From contig PMCF01000433.1 of assembly GCA_003154115.1 (NCBI GenBank), positions 1-64,000 on the forward strand: a DNA stretch of 64,000 nucleotides, in the 5' to 3' direction. Positions 52,702-61,349 of this stretch are shown here, one piece after another (position 1 is the stretch's first letter; each line of letters begins with the position of its first letter). Origin of the DNA: Anaerolineae bacterium (lineage in GTDB: Bacteria; Chloroflexota; Anaerolineae; Fen-1058). The translations under genes and the position numbers were made by a program. Below the pieces are notes generated by a model. That model saw nothing but the letters and a program-made list of their open reading frames with translations, had not been told where the DNA came from and ran no database searches.

Positions 52702-52799
52702 GACCTAGCAGGTTTTCAAAAAACAATCTACGCGTGCTCGCGGTGATCGATTGTGGCCGGACTGCTCAGCTAGATGATCGGGTGAAAACCTGCCAGGTC
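52702..52799. repeat. 98-bp element with 16-bp inverted repeats
   Basis: Arms at 52702-52717 and 52784-52799 (GACCTAGCAGGTTTTC and complement, one mismatch) resemble the element at 1226-1321 in arm sequence, length, the AGATGATC motif and the following TTGAG. Both sit just after a kinase-lectin gene with extracellular lectin. The rest of the gap to 52863 shows only the ribosome site. Confidence 0.6.
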
Positions 52800-52862
52800 T
52801 TGAGGCCGAGCGATGGAGCGATCCAACCTGACCAGTTTTACAGATGAAATGAGGAGTTAACC

Positions 52863-53693
52863 ATGCAAACACCCTGTACCCGTTGTGGAACCATCCTTCG
52901 CCCCGGCGCAAAATTCTGCGCGCGCTGCGGCCAGGTTCTTGCGCCAACTGCGCCGCCGCCTTACACTCCACCGGCGGCCCCGGCCACGCCGCAGACCGCA
53001 GCCCAACAGGCAGCTCAGGCCGCCGTGCCAGCCGCCCGCGCCGCGGGCGTTGCCGTTTGGCAAGTCTCCAAAAAGGGCATGGGCTGGTTTGCGCGCCTGA
53101 TGACGCTGGGTGGGCGGGCCGCCTACACGGAAATCGTCAGCCCGCAAGCGGCCGCCGAAGGGCAAATCGTCACTGCGCCTGTGGAGACGCCGATGGCCGT
53201 GCCGCTCGAACCGGCGGCTTGGTTGTTCCTTGCTGCCTGGGTGCTGCTGCCGTTGCTGCTCTGGGCCGCGGCACAGCCCGTGGGACAGTTCGCCATTTTG
53301 GCCGTGGGCATGCTGTTGCTCTTCGTGGTGAATTTTGCCGGACTGCGGCAGCCTGCTTTTAGCCGTCTGGCCTTTAGCCGCGTTTTCAAACGCCAAAATC
53401 AACGCGTTCCAGACCTGCGTTTTCAAATTAACACCGCCCAACGTGGTCCGCTCACCATCTTCCTGGTGGGACCGCGCCGCGATGGTGTGACGTTGTCCAC
53501 CAGCCAACTCGTGCGAGTCTATGGAACTCTGGCCGGCGCCCAGCTGCGCGCCTGGAAAATTGAAGTGCACGCAGCCGACGGCCAGCCGTTAGGTACCGTG
53601 ACCGCGCCGCGTGTTTTGCCGTTAGCCGTCACCCTCTTCGCGCCATTGGGCGTGTGGTTTGTGATCTGGCTGTTAGTGCTATTGATCCCTTAA
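52863..53693 (+). CDS. Zinc-ribbon membrane protein of unknown function
   Basis: 276 residues. Zinc ribbon (CTRCGTIL...CARCG, 5-24), Ala/Pro-rich linker, two hydrophobic helices (about 115-160), a small beta domain (about 175-250: LRFQINTAQRGPLTIFLVGP) and a C-terminal membrane helix (about 255-275). The beta domain looks like an OB- or SPFH-type small barrel, but I do not recognise it. GAGG precedes the start; the next gene follows after 13 bases. Confidence 0.75.
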   Translation: MQTPCTRCGTILRPGAKFCARCGQVLAPTAPPPYTPPAAPATPQTAAQQAAQAAVPAARAAGVAVWQVSKKGMGWFARLMTLGGRAAYTEIVSPQAAAEGQIVTAPVETPMAVPLEPAAWLFLAAWVLLPLLLWAAAQPVGQFAILAVGMLLLFVVNFAGLRQPAFSRLAFSRVFKRQNQRVPDLRFQINTAQRGPLTIFLVGPRRDGVTLSTSQLVRVYGTLAGAQLRAWKIEVHAADGQPLGTVTAPRVLPLAVTLFAPLGVWFVIWLLVLLIP

Positions 53694-53706
53694 ACAGGAG
53701 AAGAAC

Positions 53707-54489
53707 ATGTCTCAATCCATTTATTGTCCCAGCTGTGGTTTTGAAAATCGATCCGACGCCAAGTTTTGCAGGCAGTGCGGCACGACCATGTCTGCTGCTC
53801 TGCCGCCTGTACCGCCGGTTCAACCAGCCTGGCCGCCCGCGCCACCGTCCATGGCGTCGCTATTTAACCCACCAGCTGCCGGCACCGCAACGGCTTGGCT
53901 GGTCGCGCCGACCAGCGGTCAGCGTTACCCGCTGAACGCTTACACCACCATCGGGCGCGGCGCGGGCAACACCATTATTCTGACGGACTCCAGCATTTCG
54001 ACACAGCACGCCGTCATCACCGAGAACGGCGGCCAGTGGCAGATCACTGACAACAATAGCCGCAACGGCACCTCGATCAACCGGGCGCGCATTGCTGGAG
54101 TACCGTGTATCCTGCGTTCCGGCGATGAGGTCATGTTGGGCACGCTGGCCTTTCGCTTTGAAACTAACCTGGGGCCGAATGCCAATGCAGGCGGCACCAC
54201 TTGGATCGAACCTGCACAGTACCCCGTCCCGGTGGGTCAGCCTGGCCCCTACGCTCAACCAGGCGGCAACCCGTCCCTGCAAGTTGCCGAGCACAACCGG
54301 ATCACCGCTGCACTGCTGGCTATTTTGCTGGGCGGGGTAGGCGCGCACAAGTTTTATCTGGGTCAGATCGCGCTGGGTGTAGTGTATTTGGTGTTTTTCT
54401 GGACGGGCATCCCTGCCATCATTGGGCTGATTGAAGGGCTGATCTACCTAGGGATGAACGATGTAAGCTTTGCCCAGAAGTATCACTAA
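53707..54489 (+). CDS. Zinc-ribbon FHA protein with TM2 membrane domain
   Basis: 260 residues. Zinc ribbon (CPSCGFEN...CRQCG), Pro/Ala linker, complete FHA domain (about 62-150: IGRGAGNT, ISTQHAVI, NNSRNGTSIN) and a C-terminal TM2 domain (about 198-255: LLAILLGGVGAHKFYLGQ). FHA keeps Arg, Ser and Asn for phospho-Thr binding, on the cytosolic side. It would draw phosphorylated kinases to the membrane. AGGAG lies seven bases before the start. Confidence 0.9.
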   Translation: MSQSIYCPSCGFENRSDAKFCRQCGTTMSAALPPVPPVQPAWPPAPPSMASLFNPPAAGTATAWLVAPTSGQRYPLNAYTTIGRGAGNTIILTDSSISTQHAVITENGGQWQITDNNSRNGTSINRARIAGVPCILRSGDEVMLGTLAFRFETNLGPNANAGGTTWIEPAQYPVPVGQPGPYAQPGGNPSLQVAEHNRITAALLAILLGGVGAHKFYLGQIALGVVYLVFFWTGIPAIIGLIEGLIYLGMNDVSFAQKYH

Positions 54490-54506
54490 ACACCATAGGG
54501 CTAAAG

Positions 54507-54622
54507 TAGAGCGGTTCCCGTTTTGATTTACGCCATTGCTCCCGCTGGATAGTCATATCCAGCGGCTGAACAGCGGATGTGGCCATCCGCCGTGAGCGTA
54601 AACCAATTAGGAATTCGCTATA
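54507..54622. repeat. MITE-like element, copy C (116 bp)
   Basis: Ends TAGAGCGGTTCCCG and GGAATTCGCTATA are imperfect inverted repeats related to copies A and B. The centre holds a palindrome related to copy A (GGATAGTCATATCC...GGATGTGGCCATCC). TA flanks both ends. Confidence 0.7.
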
Positions 54623-54678
54623 GTGCTTAGCCCGTGCCTGCGCAGCAGGCTGAGCGCCTGATCAATAGTGTGCCGTGC

Positions 54679-54720
54679 GATCTCGCTGTTGGTGCTGTTG
54701 ATCCCTATAAAACAGGATAG
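54679..54720 (+). repeat. Duplicated 3' tail of the 52863 gene
   Basis: This stretch copies 53663-53700 with few changes (GATCTCGCTGTTGGTGCTGT versus GATCTGGCTGTTAGTGCTAT), including the ATCCCT before the stop and the ACAGGA ribosome site. It shows that the FHA gene at 54725 arose by tandem duplication of 53707 together with its upstream junction. Confidence 0.8.
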
Positions 54721-54724
54721 ACCC

Positions 54725-55864
54725 ATGTATCAATCCAACTATTGCCCCGGCTGCGGTTTCGACAACCGCCCTAATGCAAAATATTGTAAGCAGTGTGGTG
54801 CAGCGATGCCATCTGCTTCGCCGCTGGCTGTGCCGCCAGCTCAACCGGCTTGGTCGCCCGCACTACAGCCTTTCGCGTCGCCTGCGCCCCTGTTCCCGTC
54901 ACCGGCCGCCAGCCTGACTACGGCCTGGTTGACCTCGCCGGCCACCGGCCAGCGTTATCCGTTGAGCGCCTACACCACCATCGGGCGTGGCGTGAGTAAT
55001 ACGATCGTTCTAACGGACTCCAGTGTATCCACACAGCACGCAACTATCACCGAGAGTAACGGCCAGTGGCAGATCAGCGACAACAATAGCCGCAATGGCA
55101 CGTGGATCAATCGGGCGCGCCTGACCGCGCCGGGCGTGCTGCGTTCCGGAGATGAGGTCATGTTAGGCACGCTGGCGCTGCGCTTTGAAACGAACCTTGC
55201 GCCAAATGTCAATGCAGGCGGCACCACCTTGATCGATCCGTCGCAGTTCCCCGTTCCGATCGGCACAGCTGGCTCCGCCGGTTCATCCGTCACCGGTCAA
55301 GGTGCGCCACAGGCGCGCGGCCGGATCCAGTTGCCACCGAATGAGCGAACCGATCAGCCCCCGCCGGACACGGTGCGCACCCTGATCATCGTCATTGTGA
55401 CGTTGACCTTTATCGGCGCTTTGTTGTCGTTTTTGGCAGTTGCGGCGATAGCCGCCAGCGTTTTGATCTGTCTGGGCGGCGCGGTGTGTATTCCGATTCT
55501 GCTGCTGGTGTGGGCGCCTTTTCAATTATTGTTCAACACTTTGCTAGGCGGGCTAAAAGACGACAAGCCGGTGACGATCGTCAATTTTCACATTGACGAC
55601 GAAATCAGTGGCTTGCCCATGGACATTACGTTTGCGCGCAAGCACGGCATGGGCGGCGGCCTCGCCCAAAATGACGTAGTGGAAGTGTGGGGCAAGCAGC
55701 AGGGCGGGGCCGCCATCATGGCGCACAAGGTGCGCGTCGTCGAGCGGCAGGGCCAAGCAACTTCCATGTTCATCCCCATCAAAAATCCGTGGCCGGCCTG
55801 GGTGCTGCTCATCGCGCTGGCTCCTGTCGTGTTGTTAGTGTTCGCATTCATCGCCGGGAGGTAA
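54725..55864 (+). CDS. Zinc-ribbon FHA membrane protein
   Basis: 379 residues from the ATG at 54725 (ACAGGATAG upstream). Zinc ribbon (CPGCGFDN...CKQCG), linker, complete FHA (about 65-155: IGRGVSNT, VSTQHATI, NNSRNGTWIN), then membrane helices near 220-280, a soluble beta stretch (about 290-355) and a last helix (about 360-378). The N-terminal half is a duplicate of 53707, but the C-terminal half resembles the helix/beta/helix plan of 52863, so it may be a fusion of both neighbours. Confidence 0.88.
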   Translation: MYQSNYCPGCGFDNRPNAKYCKQCGAAMPSASPLAVPPAQPAWSPALQPFASPAPLFPSPAASLTTAWLTSPATGQRYPLSAYTTIGRGVSNTIVLTDSSVSTQHATITESNGQWQISDNNSRNGTWINRARLTAPGVLRSGDEVMLGTLALRFETNLAPNVNAGGTTLIDPSQFPVPIGTAGSAGSSVTGQGAPQARGRIQLPPNERTDQPPPDTVRTLIIVIVTLTFIGALLSFLAVAAIAASVLICLGGAVCIPILLLVWAPFQLLFNTLLGGLKDDKPVTIVNFHIDDEISGLPMDITFARKHGMGGGLAQNDVVEVWGKQQGGAAIMAHKVRVVERQGQATSMFIPIKNPWPAWVLLIALAPVVLLVFAFIAGR

Positions 55865-55867
55865 AGC

Positions 55868-58339
55868 ATGTCACAACCAACGCAGTCTTCCAATCGAACC
55901 TGGGTCTTGATCGTAATCGGTGTGACGGGCCTGGCGGCGCTCGTCGTCATGGCGATCGGGCTGGTGTTGTCCCGACCGACTGCTCCGGCTCCCACGGCGA
56001 CCGCTTCACCTGCGCCGCCGGCCATCGCGCCCACCGGCTCGCCCACCCCAACGCCTGCCGCCAGTGGCTTACTTACCGCGACCCTTGCGCCACCGCCCGC
56101 GCTGGCCGATCTGGCGACTCAGTTCCCCAAGCTGGCCGATGTGTTGAATGATCCTGAGCTGAACACGGTCTATAAGGATTTCCTGGTGGCCTATCAGCAG
56201 GGCGGTGAGCAGGCGGCCATCGATCTGGCGCGACAGCGCGGCATTCTTTCGCCACAAAACGAGATTCGCGCGACGCTGATCCTGGACAGCAATTATACCG
56301 AGGCGCTGGTGCAACAGCTAAAGGCCCAGGGCGTCATAGTCGAGACCGCCTACGAGAAGCAAGTCGACATCGCCGTGCCCCTGACCGTGATCAAAAACGC
56401 GATCGAGGCCGACCAGCCTGAAGCGGTCTTCAAGCAGCTCACCGAACTGGAGCACGTCATTCGCGTCAAAGCCCCGCAACGTAATTTCCCTGGGGTAGGG
56501 CAGGATCGATCCTTAGCCGCAGATGTGATCGGGCAAGGGGTGTCCATGATCGGCGCCGACAAATGGCACACGGCCGGCTTTACCGGGGCGGGCGTCAAAG
56601 TGGGCATTCTCGACTGTGGCTTCAAGGATTATCAAAAGCTGTTGGGCAGCGAACTGCCCGATCGGGTGGTGGCGAAGACCTTTGTGCACGGGCTAAGTGA
56701 TCCCAATGATTCCGATGAAAAACATGGCACCGCGGTGGCCGAAATCGTGCATGAAATTGCGCCGGACGCGGAGCTATTTCTGGCGGATTATGGCTGTCAG
56801 GGGGGGCCAACCGAAGGTCGGGCAGTCGAGTGGCTCAGCGCGCAGGGCGTGCAGATCATATCCAATTCCACGGGCAACCCGACCGCGCCCATGGACGGTA
56901 CGGGCCAAGCCGTGGCGCTGGTGAAAAAAGCGGCCCAACAAGGTGTGCTGTGGATCAATTCATCCGGCAATGAAGCACTGCAGCACTATCGCAGCCGGTT
57001 TACCGACACGAACAACAATCAGTATCATGAATTCGAGGGGACGCAGGAAGCGCTGTTGTTTGCCAGCGGTGAACCCGCCGTGGCGATTGTTTTGCGCTGG
57101 AATGATTGGGACCCAGTCGATCAGGATCTGGATTTATTTCTCGCCGATAAAAACGGTAACATCCTCGCGCGATCGCAAAATTCACAAACTGGTGCGCCCG
57201 GCGATGAGCCGCTGGAAGTAATTGAATATGATGGGTTGACGGTTGGCGAGATTTATCACGTGGCCGTGTACGCCAGCAAGATCGATCGACCGGTGCTGCT
57301 GGATCTCTATCTGGAGGGCGATCTCGAAATGACGCCCGTGACGGCCGGTTACAGCCTGCTCACCCCGGCCGATGCGCGCGAGGCGTTGGCCGTGGGCGCG
57401 GTGAAATGGAGCACTGATCAGGTGACGTCCTACAGTTCGCGCGGCCCCACGGACGACGGGCGCACCAAGCCCGATCTGGTCGCGCCGTCGGAAGTGGACA
57501 ATGTCACCTATGGGCATTTCGGTGGCACGTCGGCCGCAGCGCCGCACGTGGCCGGAGCAGCTGCGCTAGTATGGGGCGCCAATCCTGGCTGGGATCGACA
57601 GCAGGTATGGGACTACTTGATTAACAATGCCGTCGATTATGGGCCGCGCGGCCCTGATGACGAGTATGGCGCAGGCCGGTTGCAGCTGGCGGACCCGGCG
57701 GCGCAGGCCGGGCCTACCTTGCCGCCGATAGCGCTACCCAGCGAGACGCCGGTTCCAAGTGATACACCTACACCCTCACTTACGCCTACTCAGACGCCAA
57801 CCGCAGGCATTACGCCCTCTCCAACCCTACCGCCATCCATCACGCCAACGGCTTCGCCCACGCCGGGTGCGGCAGTCACTTCCTCCGATCAAAATTTGGG
57901 TGTCATCCTGATGATCGGAAGTGGCCTGGTGCTGCTGGCGCTGGTCATCATTGTGATCGTCCGTCTGCGTCGACGACCGGCCTCCGGCTTGCCGCGCAAC
58001 CCTGCGCCCCAAGTCCCGCCGCCTTATGCGCCGCCGAGTTACCCGCAGGGGCCAGGGCCGGGGGGACCCACCCCTTACATGCCAACCGTGGTGGCTCCGT
58101 CGGCGGCCTGTCCACACTGTGGCAAGCCGGTGCGGGTCGGGGCCAAGTTCTGCGCGGCCTGTGGGAAGACCATTGCGCCCGCTGTGCCGCCGCCTGCGCC
58201 GCGGCCGCCTGGCCCGACGACCCAGCCGCCCCAACCGACTCCTCCTCCGCCGCCACAAGTGCAAGTGTATTGCAAGAATTGTCGGCAGCCCCTGCGCTCC
58301 GGGGCGAAGTTCTGCGCGAAGTGCGGCACAAGACAATAG
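55868..58339 (+). CDS. Membrane-anchored subtilisin-like protease with cytosolic zinc ribbons
   Basis: 823 residues. Membrane helix at about 12-36, Thr/Pro linker, an inhibitor-like pro-region (about 65-215), then an S8 peptidase domain: Asp249 in VGILDCGF, His286 in EKHGTAVAE, Ser555 in GTSAAAPHVAGAAAL. A ~115-residue insertion between His and Ser contains a beta domain (DLDLFLADKNGNILARS). A Thr/Pro stalk, second membrane helix (about 677-698) and two zinc ribbons (CPHCGKPV...CAACG; CKNCRQPL...CAKCG) end it. The protease should face out and the ribbons in. It may process ectodomains of the neighbouring proteins. Confidence 0.92.
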   Translation: MSQPTQSSNRTWVLIVIGVTGLAALVVMAIGLVLSRPTAPAPTATASPAPPAIAPTGSPTPTPAASGLLTATLAPPPALADLATQFPKLADVLNDPELNTVYKDFLVAYQQGGEQAAIDLARQRGILSPQNEIRATLILDSNYTEALVQQLKAQGVIVETAYEKQVDIAVPLTVIKNAIEADQPEAVFKQLTELEHVIRVKAPQRNFPGVGQDRSLAADVIGQGVSMIGADKWHTAGFTGAGVKVGILDCGFKDYQKLLGSELPDRVVAKTFVHGLSDPNDSDEKHGTAVAEIVHEIAPDAELFLADYGCQGGPTEGRAVEWLSAQGVQIISNSTGNPTAPMDGTGQAVALVKKAAQQGVLWINSSGNEALQHYRSRFTDTNNNQYHEFEGTQEALLFASGEPAVAIVLRWNDWDPVDQDLDLFLADKNGNILARSQNSQTGAPGDEPLEVIEYDGLTVGEIYHVAVYASKIDRPVLLDLYLEGDLEMTPVTAGYSLLTPADAREALAVGAVKWSTDQVTSYSSRGPTDDGRTKPDLVAPSEVDNVTYGHFGGTSAAAPHVAGAAALVWGANPGWDRQQVWDYLINNAVDYGPRGPDDEYGAGRLQLADPAAQAGPTLPPIALPSETPVPSDTPTPSLTPTQTPTAGITPSPTLPPSITPTASPTPGAAVTSSDQNLGVILMIGSGLVLLALVIIVIVRLRRRPASGLPRNPAPQVPPPYAPPSYPQGPGPGGPTPYMPTVVAPSAACPHCGKPVRVGAKFCAACGKTIAPAVPPPAPRPPGPTTQPPQPTPPPPPQVQVYCKNCRQPLRSGAKFCAKCGTRQ

Positions 58340-58416
58340 CGTACGAGCGATCCATCAGCGTCAAGCCGCGCGGCCACGCTGCGCAACATCCATGATACGG
58401 ATAAGGAGAAAATCTG

Positions 58417-59979
58417 ATGCAATGTTCTCACTGTGGTCACAACAATCGTCCCAACGCAAAATTCTGCGCGAATTGCCGGCAGCCGTTGTCAACGCCGCCG
58501 CCGGTGATGCCCCCTACGCCGCCGCCTGTCACGCCACAAGCCAAGTGCGTTCAATGCGGCCGGCCCATCCGCGCCGGTGCGCCGTTTTGCAATTACTGTG
58601 GCGCAGCACAACGACCCGCGCCAGTTGCGCCACCACCTGCACCCGCAGTGCAACGACCCGCGCCAGTTGCACCACCACCTGCACCCCCCGCGCCACCGCC
58701 GCCCGTGGCCGTGTCCCGTTCGCGCTGGCCGTATTTTGTGCGGCACGGGCTGATCGTCGGAGCGCTGACGGCCAGTCTGATCATGGCCCTGGCCGGAACA
58801 TTTGCCGTCGAAAAAGCGAATCCGCCTCAACCGACTGCACCGCCACCCATCATGACACCGGTGGCAGGCGTGCCAACCCCGGCGCCGACCGCCGACTACC
58901 GCCAGGCCGTGGTGGCAATCGGGGTCTCGAACGATGGCCGCTTTGGCCTGAGCTCGACCACTGGCGATCCTGCCAATCGATCTGACGATGGCAAGCAATT
59001 AACCTTCGACCCAAGTGGTAGAACTAACAACACCCGGGTCTGGATCGACGGCGACACACCGCTGTTTGGCGAAGGCGGCCTGGCCGAAGCGCCGCATCAG
59101 GTCAACGGCCAGATTCGCGCCGTCTGGAAGCAAGACAACATTGAGGTTGTTCAGACATTGTCCTACGTCAACGGGACCAGCACCGGTCGCGTGGATACGA
59201 TGCAGATTCAATACGCGCTGACGAACAAGGGTAGTCGTGCCCAGCAGGTCGGTTTGCGGCTCATGCTTGACACGTTGATCGGCAACAATGACGGTGTGCC
59301 CTTTGTGGTGCCGGGCCGCAGCGGCATCACCGATCGATCCATCGAACTACTCGGCGATAACGTGCCGGATTTCATTCAGGCGCTGGAAGTCCCGAATTTG
59401 ACGCAACCGGGGGTGATCGTGCATCTCACGCTGCAGGGCGCGGACGCAACGCGGCCGGATCGGGTGGTTATTACAAAATGGTGCGGTGAAGATATTCCCT
59501 GGGAATATTACGTGCTCCTGGGCGGCGATGGGCAACCCTTGGAACGGTGCCTGACCGGCGCGCCGGATAGTTCGGTCGGGTTGTACTTTGATCCGCAGGC
59601 GCTCGCGCCGGGCAAAACGCGCACGATCATCACCTATTACGGTCTGGGCGGTATTTCCAGCACTGCCACCGGCAACGCCCAAGTGAGTTTGACGTTCAAT
59701 CAGGTCGTGCGGCAGGGCGATTCTTTTTGGATTGCGGCCCTGGTGGCAAATCCCAAAGCCGGTCAGAGAATAACGCTGGAATTGCCTGCCGGGCTTGAAC
59801 TCTCCAATGGGTATACGGCGGAACAGGCCGTGACGGGCGGCGGTGATTATACGCAAATCTCATGGCGCGTACTGGCAAAAACGCCGTTAACCGATGGCGC
59901 CATCAAAGTCACATTGAACCCCGACAGCGTTACCGAGTCGCAAAAGATCACCGTGCTGCCTCAGGGCATTACGCGTTAA
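58417..59979 (+). CDS. Zinc-ribbon membrane protein with large extracellular beta domain
   Basis: 520 residues. Two zinc ribbons (CSHCGHNN...CANCR; CVQCGRPI...CNYCG), a Pro-rich linker with a 42-nt tandem duplication (58609-58692), membrane helix at about 110-130, then a ~370-residue beta-rich region in two parts: one with an LDTLIGNNDGVPF motif and one Ig-like module (about 425-515). The family is not recognised; its form suggests a surface binding protein. AAGGAG precedes the start. Confidence 0.75.
   Translation: MQCSHCGHNNRPNAKFCANCRQPLSTPPPVMPPTPPPVTPQAKCVQCGRPIRAGAPFCNYCGAAQRPAPVAPPPAPAVQRPAPVAPPPAPPAPPPPVAVSRSRWPYFVRHGLIVGALTASLIMALAGTFAVEKANPPQPTAPPPIMTPVAGVPTPAPTADYRQAVVAIGVSNDGRFGLSSTTGDPANRSDDGKQLTFDPSGRTNNTRVWIDGDTPLFGEGGLAEAPHQVNGQIRAVWKQDNIEVVQTLSYVNGTSTGRVDTMQIQYALTNKGSRAQQVGLRLMLDTLIGNNDGVPFVVPGRSGITDRSIELLGDNVPDFIQALEVPNLTQPGVIVHLTLQGADATRPDRVVITKWCGEDIPWEYYVLLGGDGQPLERCLTGAPDSSVGLYFDPQALAPGKTRTIITYYGLGGISSTATGNAQVSLTFNQVVRQGDSFWIAALVANPKAGQRITLELPAGLELSNGYTAEQAVTGGGDYTQISWRVLAKTPLTDGAIKVTLNPDSVTESQKITVLPQGITR
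58609..58692 (+). repeat. 42-nt tandem duplication in Pro-rich linker
   Basis: Two nearly identical 42-nt units (58609-58650, 58651-58692) encode QRPAPVAPPPAPAV twice. In-frame and recent; only a linker-length effect is expected. Confidence 0.8.
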
Positions 59980-59996
59980 TCTGGAAAGGATGAATC

Positions 59997-60848
59997 ATGT
60001 CACTCGTTTTGAAAATGATCTATGGCTGTCTCACAGGGGCCTGGGGCGGCTTCATCGCCTGGCTCCTGCTCGATCGGGTGTTGAACATTAATCTCACCAA
60101 TACCTATGTTGACGCGCTGCTCAATGGCGCGATCATCGGCGCGTGTATCGGCGCATCAATCGGCGGGTTCGGCGGTGTTATCGAGCGGAACGGGAAACGT
60201 GCGGCGCGTGGTTTTGCGGCGGGTCTGCTCACGGGGCTGCTGGGCGGCGCAATCGGGCTATTGGTGGGCGAAGCCCTCTATCAAGCCGCTGGACAGTCTG
60301 ACGCCACGCGCCTGATCGGCTGGGCCATCCTGGGTATCGGGATTGGCGCGGGCGAGGGGTTGTTGATGCGCTCGTCGCGCCGATTGATCTTGGGCATGAT
60401 CGGCGGGGTGTTGGGCGGGGTGTTGGGCGGCCTGGTCTTTACGCAAACCAAGACGGCGCTCGACCTGCCGGGCTTCAGCCGCGCGGTGGGCTTCACGATC
60501 CTCGGCGCGCTGTTGGGCCTGTTCATCGGCCTGGTGCCGGTGGTGATCAAGTCGTTTGTGGCGACGTTGAAAGTCGTGAGCAGCGGACGCAATGAGGGCA
60601 AAGAAATCCTGCTGGAGGGGAAGCGGGTGACGCGCCTGGGCCGCGACGAGCATTGTGAACTGGGCTTGTATGGCGACCCAACGATTCAGCCGCAGCATGC
60701 CGAGGTGCGCCAGGGGCCGCAGGGTTATGTGATCCGCGCGCTGGGCACTGCGCCGCTGTACGTAAACGGGCAGCCAGCGAGCGAACGGCTATTGCAGCAG
60801 GATGATCGGATTCGCATCGGACGGGAAGAGATCGTCTTCCGCGTTTGA
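59997..60848 (+). CDS. Glycine-zipper membrane protein with degenerate FHA domain
   Basis: 283 residues. About six Gly/Ala-rich membrane helices (1-190; for example GVLGGVLGGLVF), then an FHA-like C-terminus (about 195-283) with RLGRDEHCEL kept, but IQPQHAEV lacking the phospho-Thr Ser and YVNGQP in place of NGT. Third member of the family with 16927 and 35080. GGAAAGGATG precedes the start. Confidence 0.85.
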   Translation: MSLVLKMIYGCLTGAWGGFIAWLLLDRVLNINLTNTYVDALLNGAIIGACIGASIGGFGGVIERNGKRAARGFAAGLLTGLLGGAIGLLVGEALYQAAGQSDATRLIGWAILGIGIGAGEGLLMRSSRRLILGMIGGVLGGVLGGLVFTQTKTALDLPGFSRAVGFTILGALLGLFIGLVPVVIKSFVATLKVVSSGRNEGKEILLEGKRVTRLGRDEHCELGLYGDPTIQPQHAEVRQGPQGYVIRALGTAPLYVNGQPASERLLQQDDRIRIGREEIVFRV

Positions 60849-60901
60849 ACGCTGACACTTCACGGGCGAGGCAACCGCCTGGAAAGCAACCGAGGTGAAA
60901 C

Positions 60902-61198
60902 ATGCCATTGACGATCGGCGTCATGCTCAGCAATCGTTATCGCAGCGAGACGCTGCTCGGACAGGGCGGGATGGGCGCGGTGTATCGCGTCATCGATCAG
61001 AATCTCAACCTGCGTGGCGCGCTGTTTTTGGAAGAGGCGCGGCGGCAGCTGGGGGATGAAGCGTTCTTGGGGTTTTTGCAGGAGTATGCCATACTCTATG
61101 ACAGCTGCGTTGCCACGGCCGATGATTTGTTTGCGGTTATGCGGAACCATAGTCCGATCGATATCAAGCAGCTGAAGACGACTTTCTTTCGGCAGTGA
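60902..61198 (+). pseudogene. Kinase N-terminal stub joined to M1-aminopeptidase-like tail
   Basis: 98 residues. The first ~37 (IGVMLSNRYRSETLLGQGG..., GAVYRVIDQNLNL) are the start of an HRD-class kinase up to just before the ATP lysine. The rest (GALFLEEARRQLGDEAFLGF, ATADDLFAVM) matches the extreme C-terminus of M1-type aminopeptidases. Both parts lack catalytic residues, so this looks like a deletion chimera. It may still be translated, as AGGTG precedes the ATG. Confidence 0.7.
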
Positions 61199-61349
61199 TT
61201 TTGCCATTGCTGTCGCTAACAGTTTCTTCGACCCGATCTGATGCGCTTACAGGCGGGCTGAGTGACGGATAGGAAATGCACGAATGTCGATGAATTGAGC
61301 TCTGCAGGCATGTGCAATCTCAACCAAAATCGTAACGGAGGGAAGCGAA

